63,801 nt of DNA. It comes from Methylophilales bacterium LSUCC0135 (lineage in GTDB: Bacteria > Pseudomonadota > Gammaproteobacteria > Burkholderiales > Methylophilaceae). Positions within the stretch are counted from its first letter, which is position 1. Every line of letters begins with the position of its first letter. The stretch lies in contig MCAW01000005.1 in the NCBI GenBank assembly GCA_001704575.1, forward strand, positions 1 through 63,801. Direction: 5' to 3'. The notes beneath the pieces are model-generated. The model did no database searches. It had not been told where the DNA came from and saw only the letters and a program-made list of their open reading frames with translations. Below are positions 37,793 to 47,602 of the stretch, in pieces. A program made the translations under genes and the position numbers.

Positions 37793-38218
37793 ATGAAACA
37801 AGTCCAAAAAGGCTTTACCCTGATCGAACTGATGATCGTGGTTGCGATTATCGGTATTCTTGCTGCTGTTGCATTACCTGCTTACCAGGACTACACCGTC
37901 CGTGCGATGGTGACTGAAGGCCTCAATCTCGCAGGCGGCGCAAAATCGACCGTTGCAGAAAACCTCTCTAACGGCGTTAACGGTTGCAATGGCGTAGAGG
38001 TAGGCGTGCTGAAAGGAAAGACAACGCTTAGCTGCACATCGGTTGATGGTGGCGATACTACATTGACAGCGGCTGTTGCTACCGGCATTACAGCGCCAGG
38101 CACAATCAACCTCAACCTTGTGACCGCTGATGGCAGTACCTGGAGTTGTACCACAGACAACCCAGCCACCAACAACAAGTATGTTCCGGCACAATGCCGC
38201 GTAGCTGCAGCCTCCTGA
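37793..38218 (+). CDS. pilA: Type IV major pilin
   Basis: A 141-residue prepilin. The short class III leader MKQVQKG is cut before [14 protein letters not shown], with Glu5 of the mature pilin intact. The rest of the helix continues to VRAMVTEG. Four cysteines in the globular part (NGC, LSC, WSC, AQC) could form two disulfides, the last being the pilin D-loop. It is expressed from a sigma-54 promoter and followed by a terminator, as for a highly expressed single gene. Confidence 0.94.
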   Translation: MKQVQKGFTLIELMIVVAIIGILAAVALPAYQDYTVRAMVTEGLNLAGGAKSTVAENLSNGVNGCNGVEVGVLKGKTTLSCTSVDGGDTTLTAAVATGITAPGTINLNLVTADGSTWSCTTDNPATNNKYVPAQCRVAAAS

Positions 38219-38238
38219 TCATTTAACCGACCGGCTCT

Positions 38239-38273
38239 AAAGGGAAGCGTGATTATTCATGCTTCCCTTTTTG
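38239..38273 (+). terminator. Terminator after pilA
   Basis: AAAGGGAAGCGTGA pairs with TCATGCTTCCCTTT around TTAT, with one G-T pair, then TTTTTG. A strong intrinsic terminator. Confidence 0.88.
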
Positions 38274-38309
38274 TTGCGCCTTGATTCTGTTCAATCAGGC
38301 CGGTTATGC

Positions 38310-40352
38310 TCAACCGTGGCGCATACAAAAATCAGCGACGTCTTTGCTGTCGACAGCATATGCCTTGCAAAATGATTGAAAGATATTGGTTGCCTCAGGA
38401 TTATTCCGCCAAGCTTTATCCAGCTCTGCGTTCCAGTAGAGACTGTTCCTGATATCACCGAACAAGAACTGTTTGCGGCCTTCGAACGGCAGATAAGCCA
38501 GCATCCAGTTTTCCGATATTGCGGCGCGCTGTTTCTTGTCCATCAGTTCATCCATGAATTCATTCTTGATTACCAGCCTGCCGTTTTCATCAATTTCATA
38601 ATATTGCTGCGCTTCGGCAGCAACTGCTTTTTCATCGAAAATGGTCTTGTTGAACATGGCATCCACATAAAAGCCGCTTTCGGAAAACACCACCCGATCA
38701 CTGTTGCACGATGGATTTTGTGAAGTTATTGCGCAACCTGTCATGCTCATCGTATTCGGCGGCAGCTGCAGCAAATCAAGCACAGTCGGAGCAATATCTA
38801 CCAGACTGGTCAATCGCGCCTCAAATTGATTGCTGGCGGGCAGCAAGCTGCCAAAAGTGCGGACTGCAAATACGACATTGGTCTGTTTTTCGTCGATGAC
38901 ATTGACGCCATGCATCATGTAAGGTGGCAAAATCAACGCATGTTCGTTGCTTGCAGGTTTTGCCGGCGTGGCATAGAGGCTGAAATTCTCGCCATGGTCA
39001 GAGAGAATCACGACAATCGCATTGCTTAATCTGCCATTGCGCTGCAGCGAATCGACCAACAGCTGAAACTGTTGATCAGTACGGTTGACGGCAGCTTGAT
39101 AAGAGGGCGGAGAACGTTCAATCAAATGCGTGCTTGCGGGCGTTTCATGCGTTTCCGCATCACGCCACGAATATGGCCAGTGCGGCAGTTCGAAATGCAC
39201 TGCAAGAAAGAGCGGTCGTTGCGGATCAATGCTTTCGATCATGCCATCCAGCCGCGTGCTGAAAAGCGATGGGTCATAGACGACATGCGCCGCCCGGTTC
39301 ATGTATTGATAGGGAAACAGAAAATCATAAAGGACTGATCTGCTCAACAAATTGACTACCGGCATGTCACCAACAGAGGTGAGCAAAAACTCTACCCCGC
39401 CGATTTTCGGTGTCAACGTCCTGTCGAAGCCATAAGAACCGTCAATGTTGGAAAACCGCGTTTCGTCAATCGCATAAGCCGTTGTGTAGCCATGTTGCCG
39501 GAGCACATTGGGCAGATTGGCTTCAAGACCGTTGATCAGCTGCGGATCAATCAGATTGTAGCGACCACCATGTTCAAACGGGTAGCGGCCGCTGAGAATG
39601 GACATCCAGCTCGGAAACGTTCTGGCCAGCGGCGTATAGGTGCGTTCCGCCACCCAGGATTGCGCAAGAAACCCATCCAGCGCAGGCGTCAGACTTGGCG
39701 ACCCGACTGACCCACCAATATGGTCTGGACGCAGGCTATCCAGGCCGATCAGTATCACATCAGGTTGTGCCTTTTCCTCTGTGGTCGCCACTCCGGCGTT
39801 CTGCCACAACACCCCTGCAGGTAGCGCGATCACCGCGACTACTGCTGTGTATTTCCAGCGCATCTGAGACAATCTGGTAAACCACGCTTTGAAATTTACC
39901 GAGGCCAGTAACAGCAAGCCCAGCACACCAATCAACAGTGTTCCACTGCAGGTGAAGAACGCTGGTGATGCGATCGCGAAAAATGACGACTCCGGGAACA
40001 GCATCATGTTCAGGGACAACAGATAAGCCTGCAGATAAGCAAAGAACAGCAGACACAGTATCAAGCGGTGACCAGGCCTGGGTGTAAATCTCCTGCAGAC
40101 GGCAAGCCAGAAATGCCAGGTGGCGAGAAAGAAGACGATATGCACGGCGACCAGAGCCAGCGCGAAGCCAAGCAAGCCCAGCAAAGTGACGTTTGAATCA
40201 TGCAAGGAAGCAGTCACCGAAGGCAGAACCTTGCCTTCGTTGGTAGCCTTGGCGATAAATTTCGAGACCAGTTCCACCAGCGGCAGAGCAAAACTGACCA
40301 TCGCGGCAGAAAAAAACTCGAACCGGTGCCCTGATGCTGAAAATATTTTCAT
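38310..40352 (-). CDS. Membrane-anchored sulfatase-fold enzyme with Thr nucleophile (phosphotransferase/hydrolase-like)
   Basis: A 680-residue protein with about five N-terminal membrane helices (first 180 residues), then a periplasmic alkaline-phosphatase/sulfatase domain. Metal motifs include LDSLRPDHIG (D205, D210) and ILSDHGEN. The sulfatase signature C-x-P-S-R-x3-L-T-G-R aligns exactly with residues 245-256, but reads T-F-P-S-W, so the modifiable cysteine is Thr245. Threonine is the nucleophile in LtaS- and phosphoethanolamine-transferase-type members. It converges on pilA across a 91-bp gap, so pilin or envelope modification is possible. True substrate unknown. Confidence 0.8.
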   Translation of the reverse strand: MKIFSASGHRFEFFSAAMVSFALPLVELVSKFIAKATNEGKVLPSVTASLHDSNVTLLGLLGFALALVAVHIVFFLATWHFWLAVCRRFTPRPGHRLILCLLFFAYLQAYLLSLNMMLFPESSFFAIASPAFFTCSGTLLIGVLGLLLLASVNFKAWFTRLSQMRWKYTAVVAVIALPAGVLWQNAGVATTEEKAQPDVILIGLDSLRPDHIGGSVGSPSLTPALDGFLAQSWVAERTYTPLARTFPSWMSILSGRYPFEHGGRYNLIDPQLINGLEANLPNVLRQHGYTTAYAIDETRFSNIDGSYGFDRTLTPKIGGVEFLLTSVGDMPVVNLLSRSVLYDFLFPYQYMNRAAHVVYDPSLFSTRLDGMIESIDPQRPLFLAVHFELPHWPYSWRDAETHETPASTHLIERSPPSYQAAVNRTDQQFQLLVDSLQRNGRLSNAIVVILSDHGENFSLYATPAKPASNEHALILPPYMMHGVNVIDEKQTNVVFAVRTFGSLLPASNQFEARLTSLVDIAPTVLDLLQLPPNTMSMTGCAITSQNPSCNSDRVVFSESGFYVDAMFNKTIFDEKAVAAEAQQYYEIDENGRLVIKNEFMDELMDKKQRAAISENWMLAYLPFEGRKQFLFGDIRNSLYWNAELDKAWRNNPEATNIFQSFCKAYAVDSKDVADFCMRHG

Positions 40353-40448
40353 GTTGTCGTTATTGGCATGCTTGAGAGATATATTTGTCGTGAATCATAA
40401 ACCGATTTAAAGTGAGACGACATACACACGCATCAACTTACCTGAATC

Positions 40449-41102
40449 ATGCTTGATCTCATTGAATATTCCCCCTCCGCACAAACCGATGCCAGCGTGA
40501 TCTGGCTGCATGGGCTGGGCGCCGACGGCAGCGATTTTGAACCGGTAGTCGAAGCATTGTCGCTACCGCAAGTACGCTTCGTGTTGCCGCATGCACCATA
40601 CCGTGCGGTGACATTGAACAACGGCTACCAGATGCGCGCATGGTACGACCTTTACGGATTGACGCCGGGCAGCCAGCAGGACGAAGCCGGCATCCGGCAA
40701 AGCCAGGCGGAAATAGAGACACTGATTGCGGCGGAGAAGGCCAGAGGCATCGAAACGAACCGGATCGTGCTGGCAGGTTTTTCGCAGGGCGGGGCGATCG
40801 CCTTGCACACCGCACTCAGGCATGCCGAGCCTCTGGCAGGGGCGCTGGCGCTTTCGACTTATCTGCCGCTGAAATCGCAACTGGCAGATGAGGCCAATGC
40901 GGCTAACCGCAGCATCCCGATTTTCATGGCGCATGGCAGCTTCGATACCGTCATCACACGAGAGATCGCGAGCGCTTCAGCAGATCTGTTAAGACAGCAA
41001 CACTATCCTTTGTCCTGGCATGAATACCCGATGGCACACAGCGTATGCATGGAGGAAATTGACGATATACGCCAATTCCTTCGCTCGGTTTTGCATATTT
41101 AA
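40449..41102 (+). CDS. Carboxylesterase/phospholipase-type alpha-beta hydrolase
   Basis: A 217-residue serine hydrolase of the phospholipase/carboxylesterase family. IWLHGLGADGSDFEPVVEAL forms the oxyanion region, the nucleophile lies in GFSQGGA, and the catalytic Asp and His follow in HGSFDTVI and YPMAHSV. It is cytoplasmic, with no signal peptide. It stands alone, 96 bp from the divergent sulfatase-fold gene. Natural substrate unknown. Confidence 0.9.
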   Translation: MLDLIEYSPSAQTDASVIWLHGLGADGSDFEPVVEALSLPQVRFVLPHAPYRAVTLNNGYQMRAWYDLYGLTPGSQQDEAGIRQSQAEIETLIAAEKARGIETNRIVLAGFSQGGAIALHTALRHAEPLAGALALSTYLPLKSQLADEANAANRSIPIFMAHGSFDTVITREIASASADLLRQQHYPLSWHEYPMAHSVCMEEIDDIRQFLRSVLHI

Positions 41103-41227
41103 GGCATTGCCGCATTTCACCAAATCCGGCTAACAGCGTAAACTAATACCTTGTCCGCATACTGCACGAATTTCAATGATGAACACCCTGCCGGGTCGTT
41201 CCAGACACACCGCCAGAGATCACAGCA

Positions 41228-41449
41228 ATGAGTAAACAATCAGCCCCAAGCTTCGAACAGGCGCTCAAGGAACTTGAGGGTATCGTCACACAAATGGAAA
41301 CCGGACAACTGCCGCTTGAACAATCGTTGCAGGCTTATCAGCGTGGCAGCGAGTTATTGCAGTTCTGTCAGAAATCGCTTTCGGATATCGAGCAGCAGGT
41401 TCGCCTGTTAAACGAAAACAACGTCCTTCAAACTTACAAAGATGAATGA
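41228..41449 (+). CDS. xseB: Exodeoxyribonuclease VII small subunit
   Basis: A 73-residue helical protein with the XseB pattern SFEQALKELEGIVTQMETGQLPLEQSL...YQRGSELLQFCQ. It regulates assembly and activity of the large subunit XseA, which is not in the window. It overlaps ispA by 8 bp; xseB-ispA-dxs is a standard cluster. The 125 bp before it hold no recognisable gene. Confidence 0.94.
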   Translation: MSKQSAPSFEQALKELEGIVTQMETGQLPLEQSLQAYQRGSELLQFCQKSLSDIEQQVRLLNENNVLQTYKDE

Positions 41450-42332
41450 TTTCAATGCGTGGTCGCTGCAGATTCAAGCGCGGACTGAATCTGCACTGGA
41501 TGCCCTGCTGCCGGCCAGCCATATCTCACCGCAAAAGCTGCATGAAGCCATGCGTTATGCGGTCATGGGTGGCGGCAAACGCGTGCGAGCGCTGCTGGCA
41601 CATGCCGCAGCCGAACTGTGCGGCGCCTCTCCGGAAAAAACCGATATTGCAGCCGTCGCTATCGAGCTGATACACGCCTATTCGCTGGTGCATGACGACA
41701 TGCCCTGCATGGACGACGACGATTTACGCAGGGGCAAGCCTTCATGCCACAAACAATATGATGATGCGACCGCCCTGCTGGTCGGTGATGCCCTGCAGAG
41801 TCTGGCTTTTCAGTTACTGTCGCAGCCGGGTGTTTGTCGCAGTGCCGCACAGCAACTGGAAATGGTGCATCTGCTGGCCATCGCCAGCGGATCCAGAGGC
41901 ATGGCGGGCGGCCAGGCGATCGACCTTGCAAGTGTGGGCCAGGCCCTGAATCAGTCCGAGCTGGAATACATGCACATACATAAAACCGGCGCGTTGATAC
42001 GTGCTGCCGCATTGCTGGGCGCCTATTGCGCCGACGCGCCCGCAGCCGAAAAACTGAAAGCCATCGATCATTATGCCCAATCCATCGGCTTGGCCTTTCA
42101 GGTGGTGGACGACATTCTCGATGCCGAAGCCGACACGGCAACGCTGGGCAAAACCGCCGGCAAGGACGCCGAAGCGAACAAACCGACCTACGTGACCATA
42201 CTCGGCTTGTCGCGTGCCAGAGCGTTGGCAGGAGAACTTCACGAAACCGCTATCGGCCACCTCGCCCCTTTTGGCGCGCGGGCTGAGCGGCTGATTCAGC
42301 TTGCAGCATTCATTACTCGCCGCAGTTTCTAG
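41442..42332 (+). CDS. ispA: Farnesyl diphosphate synthase (polyprenyl synthetase)
   Basis: Condenses IPP with DMAPP and GPP to farnesyl diphosphate. It has 296 residues. The first aspartate-rich motif DDMPCMDD is at 85-92, the second is DDILD near 225, and GGGKRVRALL lies at 43-52. It is coupled to xseB by overlap and precedes dxs by 37 bp. Confidence 0.95.
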   Translation: MNDFNAWSLQIQARTESALDALLPASHISPQKLHEAMRYAVMGGGKRVRALLAHAAAELCGASPEKTDIAAVAIELIHAYSLVHDDMPCMDDDDLRRGKPSCHKQYDDATALLVGDALQSLAFQLLSQPGVCRSAAQQLEMVHLLAIASGSRGMAGGQAIDLASVGQALNQSELEYMHIHKTGALIRAAALLGAYCADAPAAEKLKAIDHYAQSIGLAFQVVDDILDAEADTATLGKTAGKDAEANKPTYVTILGLSRARALAGELHETAIGHLAPFGARAERLIQLAAFITRRSF

Positions 42333-42369
42333 TTTGATTTGAATTGTTGAAGAACATCACCAGACTTTT

Positions 42370-44211
42370 ATGTATGACCTTTTAGAAACCATCGATTCCC
42401 CGCAACAATTGCGCGAGCTTGAGCGCAAGCAGCTACCGGCGCTTGCCGGGGAATTGCGCGCATTTCTGATTGAAAGCGTCTCGCAGACCGGCGGCCATCT
42501 CTCATCCAACCTGGGGGTGGTCGAACTGACCATTGCCTTGCATTATGTATTCAACACACCGGAAGACAGGCTGGTGTGGGATGTCGGGCACCAGACCTAT
42601 CCGCACAAGATTCTGACCGGACGCCGCGCTGCGATGCACACATTGCGCAAACCAGAAGGCATTGCCGGATTTCCGCGCCGCTGCGAAAGCGAATACGATA
42701 CTTTCGGCACCGGCCACTCCAGCACCTCGATCTCGGCGGCGCTGGGTATGGCTGTCGCAGCACAGCAAGCGGGCCTGGAGCGCCGCGCGGTTGCCATCAT
42801 CGGCGACGGTGCGATGACGGCCGGCATGGCATTCGAAGCGCTGAACAACGCAGGCGCCATGGATGCGAACCTGCTGGTCATCCTCAACGACAACGACATG
42901 TCGATCTCGCCCAACGTTGGCGCACTGAACAATTACCTGGCAAAACTGCTCTCCGGGAAACTTTATGAACGGATGTGGCGCTCCGGCGAAAAAGTCTTGC
43001 GTGTGGTACCGCCGGTTCTCGAATTCGCCAAGCGTGCAGAAGAGCATGTCAAGGGCATGATGTCGCCCAGCACGCTTTTCGAAGAGTTCGGTTTCAACTA
43101 CATCGGCCCGATCGACGGCCATGACCTCGATACGCTGGTCTCCACGCTGCACAACATCCGCCAGCTGAAGGGGCCGCAGTTTCTGCATGTGGTCACGCAA
43201 AAAGGGCACGGCTACCAGCCGGCGGAAGACAATCCCGGCAAATATCACGGCGTCGGCAAATTCGACCCCAGCAACGGCGATGCAGTTGCCGCTACCGGCA
43301 AGAAGACCTACACCCAGGTGTTCGGCGAATGGCTGGTCGACATGGCCGCCATGGATGAACGCCTGATCGGCATTACCCCTGCAATGAGCGATGGCTCAGG
43401 TTTGAACGATTTCGCAGAGAAATACCCGCAGCGCTTCTTCGATGTCGGTATCGCCGAGCAACATGCAGTCACCTTTGCCGCCGGCATGGCGTGCGATGGC
43501 CTGAAGCCTGTGGTCGCGATTTACTCCACATTTCTGCAGCGTGCCTACGACCAACTGATCCACGATATCGCACTGCAAAATCTGTCTGTTGTATTCGCAA
43601 TCGATCGCGCCGGCTTGGTCGGTGCCGACGGCCCCACCCATGCCGGCAGTTTTGACCTGACTTATCTGCGCTGTGTACCTAACATGGTGGTCATGGCCCC
43701 CAGTGACGAAAACGAATGCCGCCAGATGCTCTACACCGCCTATCAGCACGACGGCCCCAGCGCAGTGCGCTACCCGCGCGGCAGCGGTACCGGTGTTGCC
43801 ACTCAAACGGAAATGCAGGCGCTCGCCATCGGGCGTGGCCACATCAGGCGGCAAGGCAGCGGGGTTGCCATCCTGGCTTTCGGCAGCATGCTTCATCCCG
43901 CACTCGAAGCCGCAGAGAAACTGAATGCAACGGTCGCAGACATGCGCTTCGTCAAACCTCTCGACATGGCACTGATTCGCGAGTTGGCAAGCACTCACGC
44001 ACTGATAGTGACGATAGAAGAAAACACCGTCGCCGGAGGCGCCGGCGCCGGCGTGATGGAAGCCCTGCAAGCCATGAACATGACCGTCAACACCCTCTGC
44101 CTGGGCTTGCCGGATGCATTCATTGAACACGGCGTGCATGAAACCATGCTGGCGAGGTGCGGTCTCAACGCAGACGGCATCATTGATGCCGTTGAGAAAA
44201 AATTAACCTAG
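42370..44211 (+). CDS. dxs: 1-deoxy-D-xylulose-5-phosphate synthase
   Basis: The first step of the MEP isoprenoid pathway, joining pyruvate and glyceraldehyde 3-phosphate with ThDP. It has 613 residues: an N-terminal ThDP domain with [19 protein letters not shown] and [15 protein letters not shown], a pyrimidine domain with [15 protein letters not shown], and the C-terminal transketolase domain. It follows ispA in the same direction. Confidence 0.97.
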   Translation: MYDLLETIDSPQQLRELERKQLPALAGELRAFLIESVSQTGGHLSSNLGVVELTIALHYVFNTPEDRLVWDVGHQTYPHKILTGRRAAMHTLRKPEGIAGFPRRCESEYDTFGTGHSSTSISAALGMAVAAQQAGLERRAVAIIGDGAMTAGMAFEALNNAGAMDANLLVILNDNDMSISPNVGALNNYLAKLLSGKLYERMWRSGEKVLRVVPPVLEFAKRAEEHVKGMMSPSTLFEEFGFNYIGPIDGHDLDTLVSTLHNIRQLKGPQFLHVVTQKGHGYQPAEDNPGKYHGVGKFDPSNGDAVAATGKKTYTQVFGEWLVDMAAMDERLIGITPAMSDGSGLNDFAEKYPQRFFDVGIAEQHAVTFAAGMACDGLKPVVAIYSTFLQRAYDQLIHDIALQNLSVVFAIDRAGLVGADGPTHAGSFDLTYLRCVPNMVVMAPSDENECRQMLYTAYQHDGPSAVRYPRGSGTGVATQTEMQALAIGRGHIRRQGSGVAILAFGSMLHPALEAAEKLNATVADMRFVKPLDMALIRELASTHALIVTIEENTVAGGAGAGVMEALQAMNMTVNTLCLGLPDAFIEHGVHETMLARCGLNADGIIDAVEKKLT

Positions 44212-44260
44212 TGTTATACTCAAGTATTATTCGAGAACACCCAACCGAGACGAGAAGCTC

Positions 44261-45067
44261 ATGAACCAACCCATTACGCCCCCCATCGAGGACGTGCAGA
44301 ATACACCTGACACCAGACATCTTGCCATCGACAAGGTTGGCATCAAATCCATCCGCCATCCGGTTAAAGTCAAGGACAAAACCGGCGGCGTGCAGCACAC
44401 CGTCGCCATGTTCAACATGTACGTACACCTGCCCCACAACTTCAAGGGTACGCACATGTCGCGTTTCGTCGAGATACTCAACATGAACGAACGCGAAATC
44501 TCGATTGAATCGTTCGAAACCATCCTGCGCGAAATGGTCAAGCGTCTCGAAGCTGAATCCGGCCATGTTGAAATGACCTTCCCCTACTTCGTCAACAAGG
44601 CCGCACCTGTTTCCGGCGTACAAAGCCTGCTGGATTATGAAGTGACCTTTATCGGCGAAATTCAGGACGGCAAATTCAACATCACGGTCAAGGTGCTGGT
44701 ACCAGTCACCAGCCTTTGCCCATGCTCAAAGAAAATCTCCGACTACGGCGCGCACAACCAGCGCTCGCACGTTACGGTGACGGCCCTGATCAACGATTTC
44801 ATCTGGGTAGAAGACCTCATTACGCTGGTCGAAGAACAAGCGTCTTGCCAGCTTTACGGCCTGCTCAAGCGTCCGGATGAGAAATTCGTCACCGAACGCG
44901 CCTACGACAACCCGAAATTCGTCGAAGACATGGTGCGTGACGTTGCTGCCCAGCTCAATGCTGAACGCAGGATCGACGCCTATGTCGTCGAATCTGAAAA
45001 CTTCGAATCAATTCATAATCATTCCGCTTACGCGCTCATCGAGCGCGATAAGCGGAAAATGAGTTGA
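44261..45067 (+). CDS. folE2: GTP cyclohydrolase FolE2 (type IB)
   Basis: Makes 7,8-dihydroneopterin triphosphate for folate, and in other bacteria for queuosine. It has 268 residues, with the catalytic cysteine region [19 protein letters not shown]. FolE2 tolerates metals other than zinc and often backs up FolE under zinc limitation, but no Zur site is evident. A TATACT box lies in the 49-bp gap after dxs. The 59-bp tandem repeat begins at its stop codon. Confidence 0.95.
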   Translation: MNQPITPPIEDVQNTPDTRHLAIDKVGIKSIRHPVKVKDKTGGVQHTVAMFNMYVHLPHNFKGTHMSRFVEILNMNEREISIESFETILREMVKRLEAESGHVEMTFPYFVNKAAPVSGVQSLLDYEVTFIGEIQDGKFNITVKVLVPVTSLCPCSKKISDYGAHNQRSHVTVTALINDFIWVEDLITLVEEQASCQLYGLLKRPDEKFVTERAYDNPKFVEDMVRDVAAQLNAERRIDAYVVESENFESIHNHSAYALIERDKRKMS

Positions 45068-45068
45068 T

Positions 45069-45186
45069 CGAAGTTTCAGTGAAGGCTCATGCACGAAGTG
45101 CGTGATGCCGGAGCTAAAATTTCAACACGAAGTTTCAGTGAAGGCTCATGCACGAAGTGCGAGATGCCGGAGCTAAAATTTCAACT
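45069..45186. repeat. Tandem 59-bp direct repeat after folE2 (two copies)
   Basis: Copy 1 (45069-45127) and copy 2 (45128-45186) differ at two positions of 59. Each contains a GCAC-GAA-GTGC hairpin nested in an outer GCTC/GAGC pair. GAAGTTTC at the left (45070-45077) is mirrored by GAAACTTC (45188-45195) just after copy 2, so the block is bounded by inverted repeats. It lies between folE2 and its terminator. It resembles a REP-type element but I cannot assign a family. Confidence 0.85.
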
Positions 45187-45200
45187 CGAAACTTCATCAC

Positions 45201-45247
45201 AAAAAAACATCAGGCCGGCATGACGCATCAATGCCGGCTTTGTTTTT
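45201..45247. terminator. Bidirectional terminator between folE2 and the MFS gene
   Basis: GCCGGCAT (45214-45221) pairs with ATGCCGGC (45231-45238). A T-rich run follows on the plus strand, and an A-run at 45201-45207 gives the T-run for the minus strand. It serves both convergent genes and overlaps the last codons of the MFS gene. Confidence 0.82.
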
Positions 45248-46391
45248 TCTCGTGTTCCAGCTTGAGCCAGATCGCAACTACCAGAAAACCGATCAGCGGA
45301 TAGAGCGATGTCAGTACAAAAGTGGTCTCTCCGCCGAGATACTGCAAGGCGTAACCGCCCGATATGCCCCCTATCGTGCCGCCCAGCCCGTAGCCGACAC
45401 TACTGTAGATGGCCTGCCCCTTGGCTTGGTGCCGGCCCCTGAAATACTGTTGCACTATGGCCACTGATGCCACGTGAAAGCTGCCGAACGTTGCCGCATG
45501 CAAGGTCTGGGCAAGCAACAACAGCCCGAGCGATGAGGTGCAAAGACCAATCATGGCAAAGCGCAACACGGCAAGGATGAGGCTCAAAAGCAGAACCTGC
45601 TTGAGGCTGAACACCTTCAACAAGCGCGGCATGATGACGAACATCAATATCTCGCATAGCACGCCTACCGCCCAAAGTACGCCGATCAGGGTTTTACTGT
45701 AACCACGCTGTTCAAGAAAAATCGAAAAAAAGCTGTAATAAACGCTGTGCGCGCTGACCATGAGACAACAGCCAATCAGCAAGGCCAGCACCTCTGGCCG
45801 CAGGACGATGTTCCAGACCGAGAGATGATCGGTATGATGAGGCGGAACATGTGGTTCCGGAATCTGGAAAGTCAGTAACAACAAAGTTGCCTGTATGGCC
45901 AGCAAACACCACAACAGACTTTCGACCGGAGCAAAATCCAGCAACAGTCCCAATGCGAGTACAGCAACGATAAAACCGATGGAACCCCACACCCGGATGC
46001 GGCCGTAAGGCTGATTGGCAGGCTCGATATGCGCCATGGTGACCGCCTCGGCGAGAGGTAGCGTGGAACTGGTGAAGATGCTGAGCGCAGCCATGACAAA
46101 AAACAGCCAGACGAAACTGGTGCCGAAAAACACGCCGATGTAGCCAAGCAGGCCGAGCAACGCGGTCAGTTTGATCCAGACTACACGTCGGTTGGTTCTG
46201 TCCGCTAGCCATCCCCAGAAGCTGGGAGAGAACATGCGGCTGACCTGAAACAGGGAAAGCAGAATGCCGATTTCGACTGCGGAAAAATCGACCGACTTCA
46301 GGTAGAGGCCCCAGTAAGGAACGAAAGCACCCACAAACATGTAGTAGGTGAAATAGAAGCTGGAAAGCCGCCAGTAAGGAAAGAGATGCAT
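45228..46391 (-). CDS. MFS transporter, LacY/HcaT-like
   Basis: A 387-residue major facilitator protein with about 12 membrane helices. The loop 2-3 motif reads FWGWLADRTNRR, and the start (FPYWRLSSFYFTYYMFVGAFVPYWGLYL) resembles the nucleoside-symporter/HcaT branch (MFS_1_like). The substrate cannot be told from sequence. It is separated from upstream aroC by a terminator and converges with folE2. Confidence 0.85.
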   Translation of the reverse strand: MHLFPYWRLSSFYFTYYMFVGAFVPYWGLYLKSVDFSAVEIGILLSLFQVSRMFSPSFWGWLADRTNRRVVWIKLTALLGLLGYIGVFFGTSFVWLFFVMAALSIFTSSTLPLAEAVTMAHIEPANQPYGRIRVWGSIGFIVAVLALGLLLDFAPVESLLWCLLAIQATLLLLTFQIPEPHVPPHHTDHLSVWNIVLRPEVLALLIGCCLMVSAHSVYYSFFSIFLEQRGYSKTLIGVLWAVGVLCEILMFVIMPRLLKVFSLKQVLLLSLILAVLRFAMIGLCTSSLGLLLLAQTLHAATFGSFHVASVAIVQQYFRGRHQAKGQAIYSSVGYGLGGTIGGISGGYALQYLGGETTFVLTSLYPLIGFLVVAIWLKLEHEKKQSRH

Positions 46392-46401
46392 ATTTCAAGC
46401 A

Positions 46402-46428
46402 AGAAAAAAGGCCGGCGTTTGCCGGCCC
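46402..46428 (-). terminator. Terminator after aroC
   Basis: On the minus strand GGCCGGC and GCCGGCC pair around AAAC and are followed by TTTTTT. It ends aroC just before the MFS start codon, so the MFS gene is probably transcribed separately or by read-through. Confidence 0.82.
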
Positions 46429-46432
46429 GTTT

Positions 46433-47527
46433 CTAGGTGCCTGCTATTTTGGGGGTGCCGGTCGTAACATCACCGCATTGTGCACGATGACGCAATGCAT
46501 GATCGATCAGCACCAGCGCCATCATAGCCTCGGCAATCGGCGTAGCGCGCACACCGACACAGGGGTCGTGCCTGCCGGTTGTCTGCATGTTGAGAGCGTT
46601 GCCTGCCTTGTCGATCGAACGGCGTTCCTGCGGGATGCTGGATGTCGGCTTCAGGGCAATATGGACTTCGATATCCTGCCCGCTCGATATGCCCCCCAGA
46701 ATACCGCCGGCGTGATTGCTGGCAAAACCGTCCGGTGTCAGTTCGTCGCTGTGTACCGATCCCCGCTGCGCAACGCTGCCGAAACCAGCACCGATCTCAA
46801 CGCCCTTGACCGCATTGATGCCCATCATCGCATAGGCAATTTCCGCATCGAGGCGGTCATAGACCGGCTCACCCCAGCCCACCGGCACGCCTTGGGCGAT
46901 GATGGTAATCCGCGCACCGACCGAATCGCGTGCGTTGCGTATTTCATCCAGATAGGCTTCCAGCTGCGGCAGGATTTCGCGGTTAGGCGAAAAGAACGGA
47001 TTATCGTTGACCGCATCCCAGCTCTGGAACGGGATGGCAATCTCACCGAGCTGACTCATGTAACCGCGGATCTCGACACCATAGCGCTGTTTCAGCCATT
47101 TTTTGGCAATCGCTCCGGCCGCCACTCTGACCGCGGTTTCACGCGCACTGGAGCGGCCACCGCCGCGATGATCGCGGATACCGTATTTTTGCCAGTAGGT
47201 GTAATCGGCATGGCCGGGGCGGAAAGTCTCTGCAATCTTGCCGTAATCCTGGCTGCGCTGATCCTGATTGCGAATCAGGAAGCCGATCGGCGCACCCGTG
47301 GTTTTGCCTTCAAACACTCCGGAAAGAATTTCCACTGTGTCAGGTTCCTTGCGCTGGGTGACATGGCGCGAAGTACCTGGCTTGCGGCGATCGAGTTCAG
47401 CCTGCAGGTCTTCCTCGTTCAACTCCAGGCCCGGCGGGCAGCCATCGACAATGCCGCCGATGCCGGGGCCGTGTGATTCGCCGAATGAAGTCAGGGTAAA
47501 TAATTTACCTATGGTATTGCCGGACAT
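46433..47527 (-). CDS. aroC: Chorismate synthase
   Basis: The last step of the shikimate pathway, using reduced FMN. It has 364 residues. Family signatures [18 protein letters not shown] near the N terminus, [19 protein letters not shown] in the middle and [20 protein letters not shown] near the C terminus are intact. Upstream neighbour on the same strand is a class I amidotransferase gene, 75 bp away. Confidence 0.97.
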   Translation of the reverse strand: MSGNTIGKLFTLTSFGESHGPGIGGIVDGCPPGLELNEEDLQAELDRRKPGTSRHVTQRKEPDTVEILSGVFEGKTTGAPIGFLIRNQDQRSQDYGKIAETFRPGHADYTYWQKYGIRDHRGGGRSSARETAVRVAAGAIAKKWLKQRYGVEIRGYMSQLGEIAIPFQSWDAVNDNPFFSPNREILPQLEAYLDEIRNARDSVGARITIIAQGVPVGWGEPVYDRLDAEIAYAMMGINAVKGVEIGAGFGSVAQRGSVHSDELTPDGFASNHAGGILGGISSGQDIEVHIALKPTSSIPQERRSIDKAGNALNMQTTGRHDPCVGVRATPIAEAMMALVLIDHALRHRAQCGDVTTGTPKIAGT

Positions 47528-47602
47528 GGATGGATCTTTTTGTTCAAGGATTTGAATTGGCAGATTTTATCATAAGCACAGACTGCACTGACCCGTCTTG
47601 TT

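Noticed and set aside
38310-40352. Annotating this gene simply as a sulfatase
   Set aside because: The cysteine that must become formylglycine is threonine and the signature arginine is tryptophan, so sulfate-ester hydrolysis by the usual mechanism is not expected.
45069-45186. The tandem repeat as a small CRISPR array
   Set aside because: The copies are directly adjacent with no spacers, and there are no cas genes in the window.
46478-47476. A 332-codon open frame on the plus strand opposite aroC
   Set aside because: aroC is intact on the minus strand; the antisense product has no domain features.
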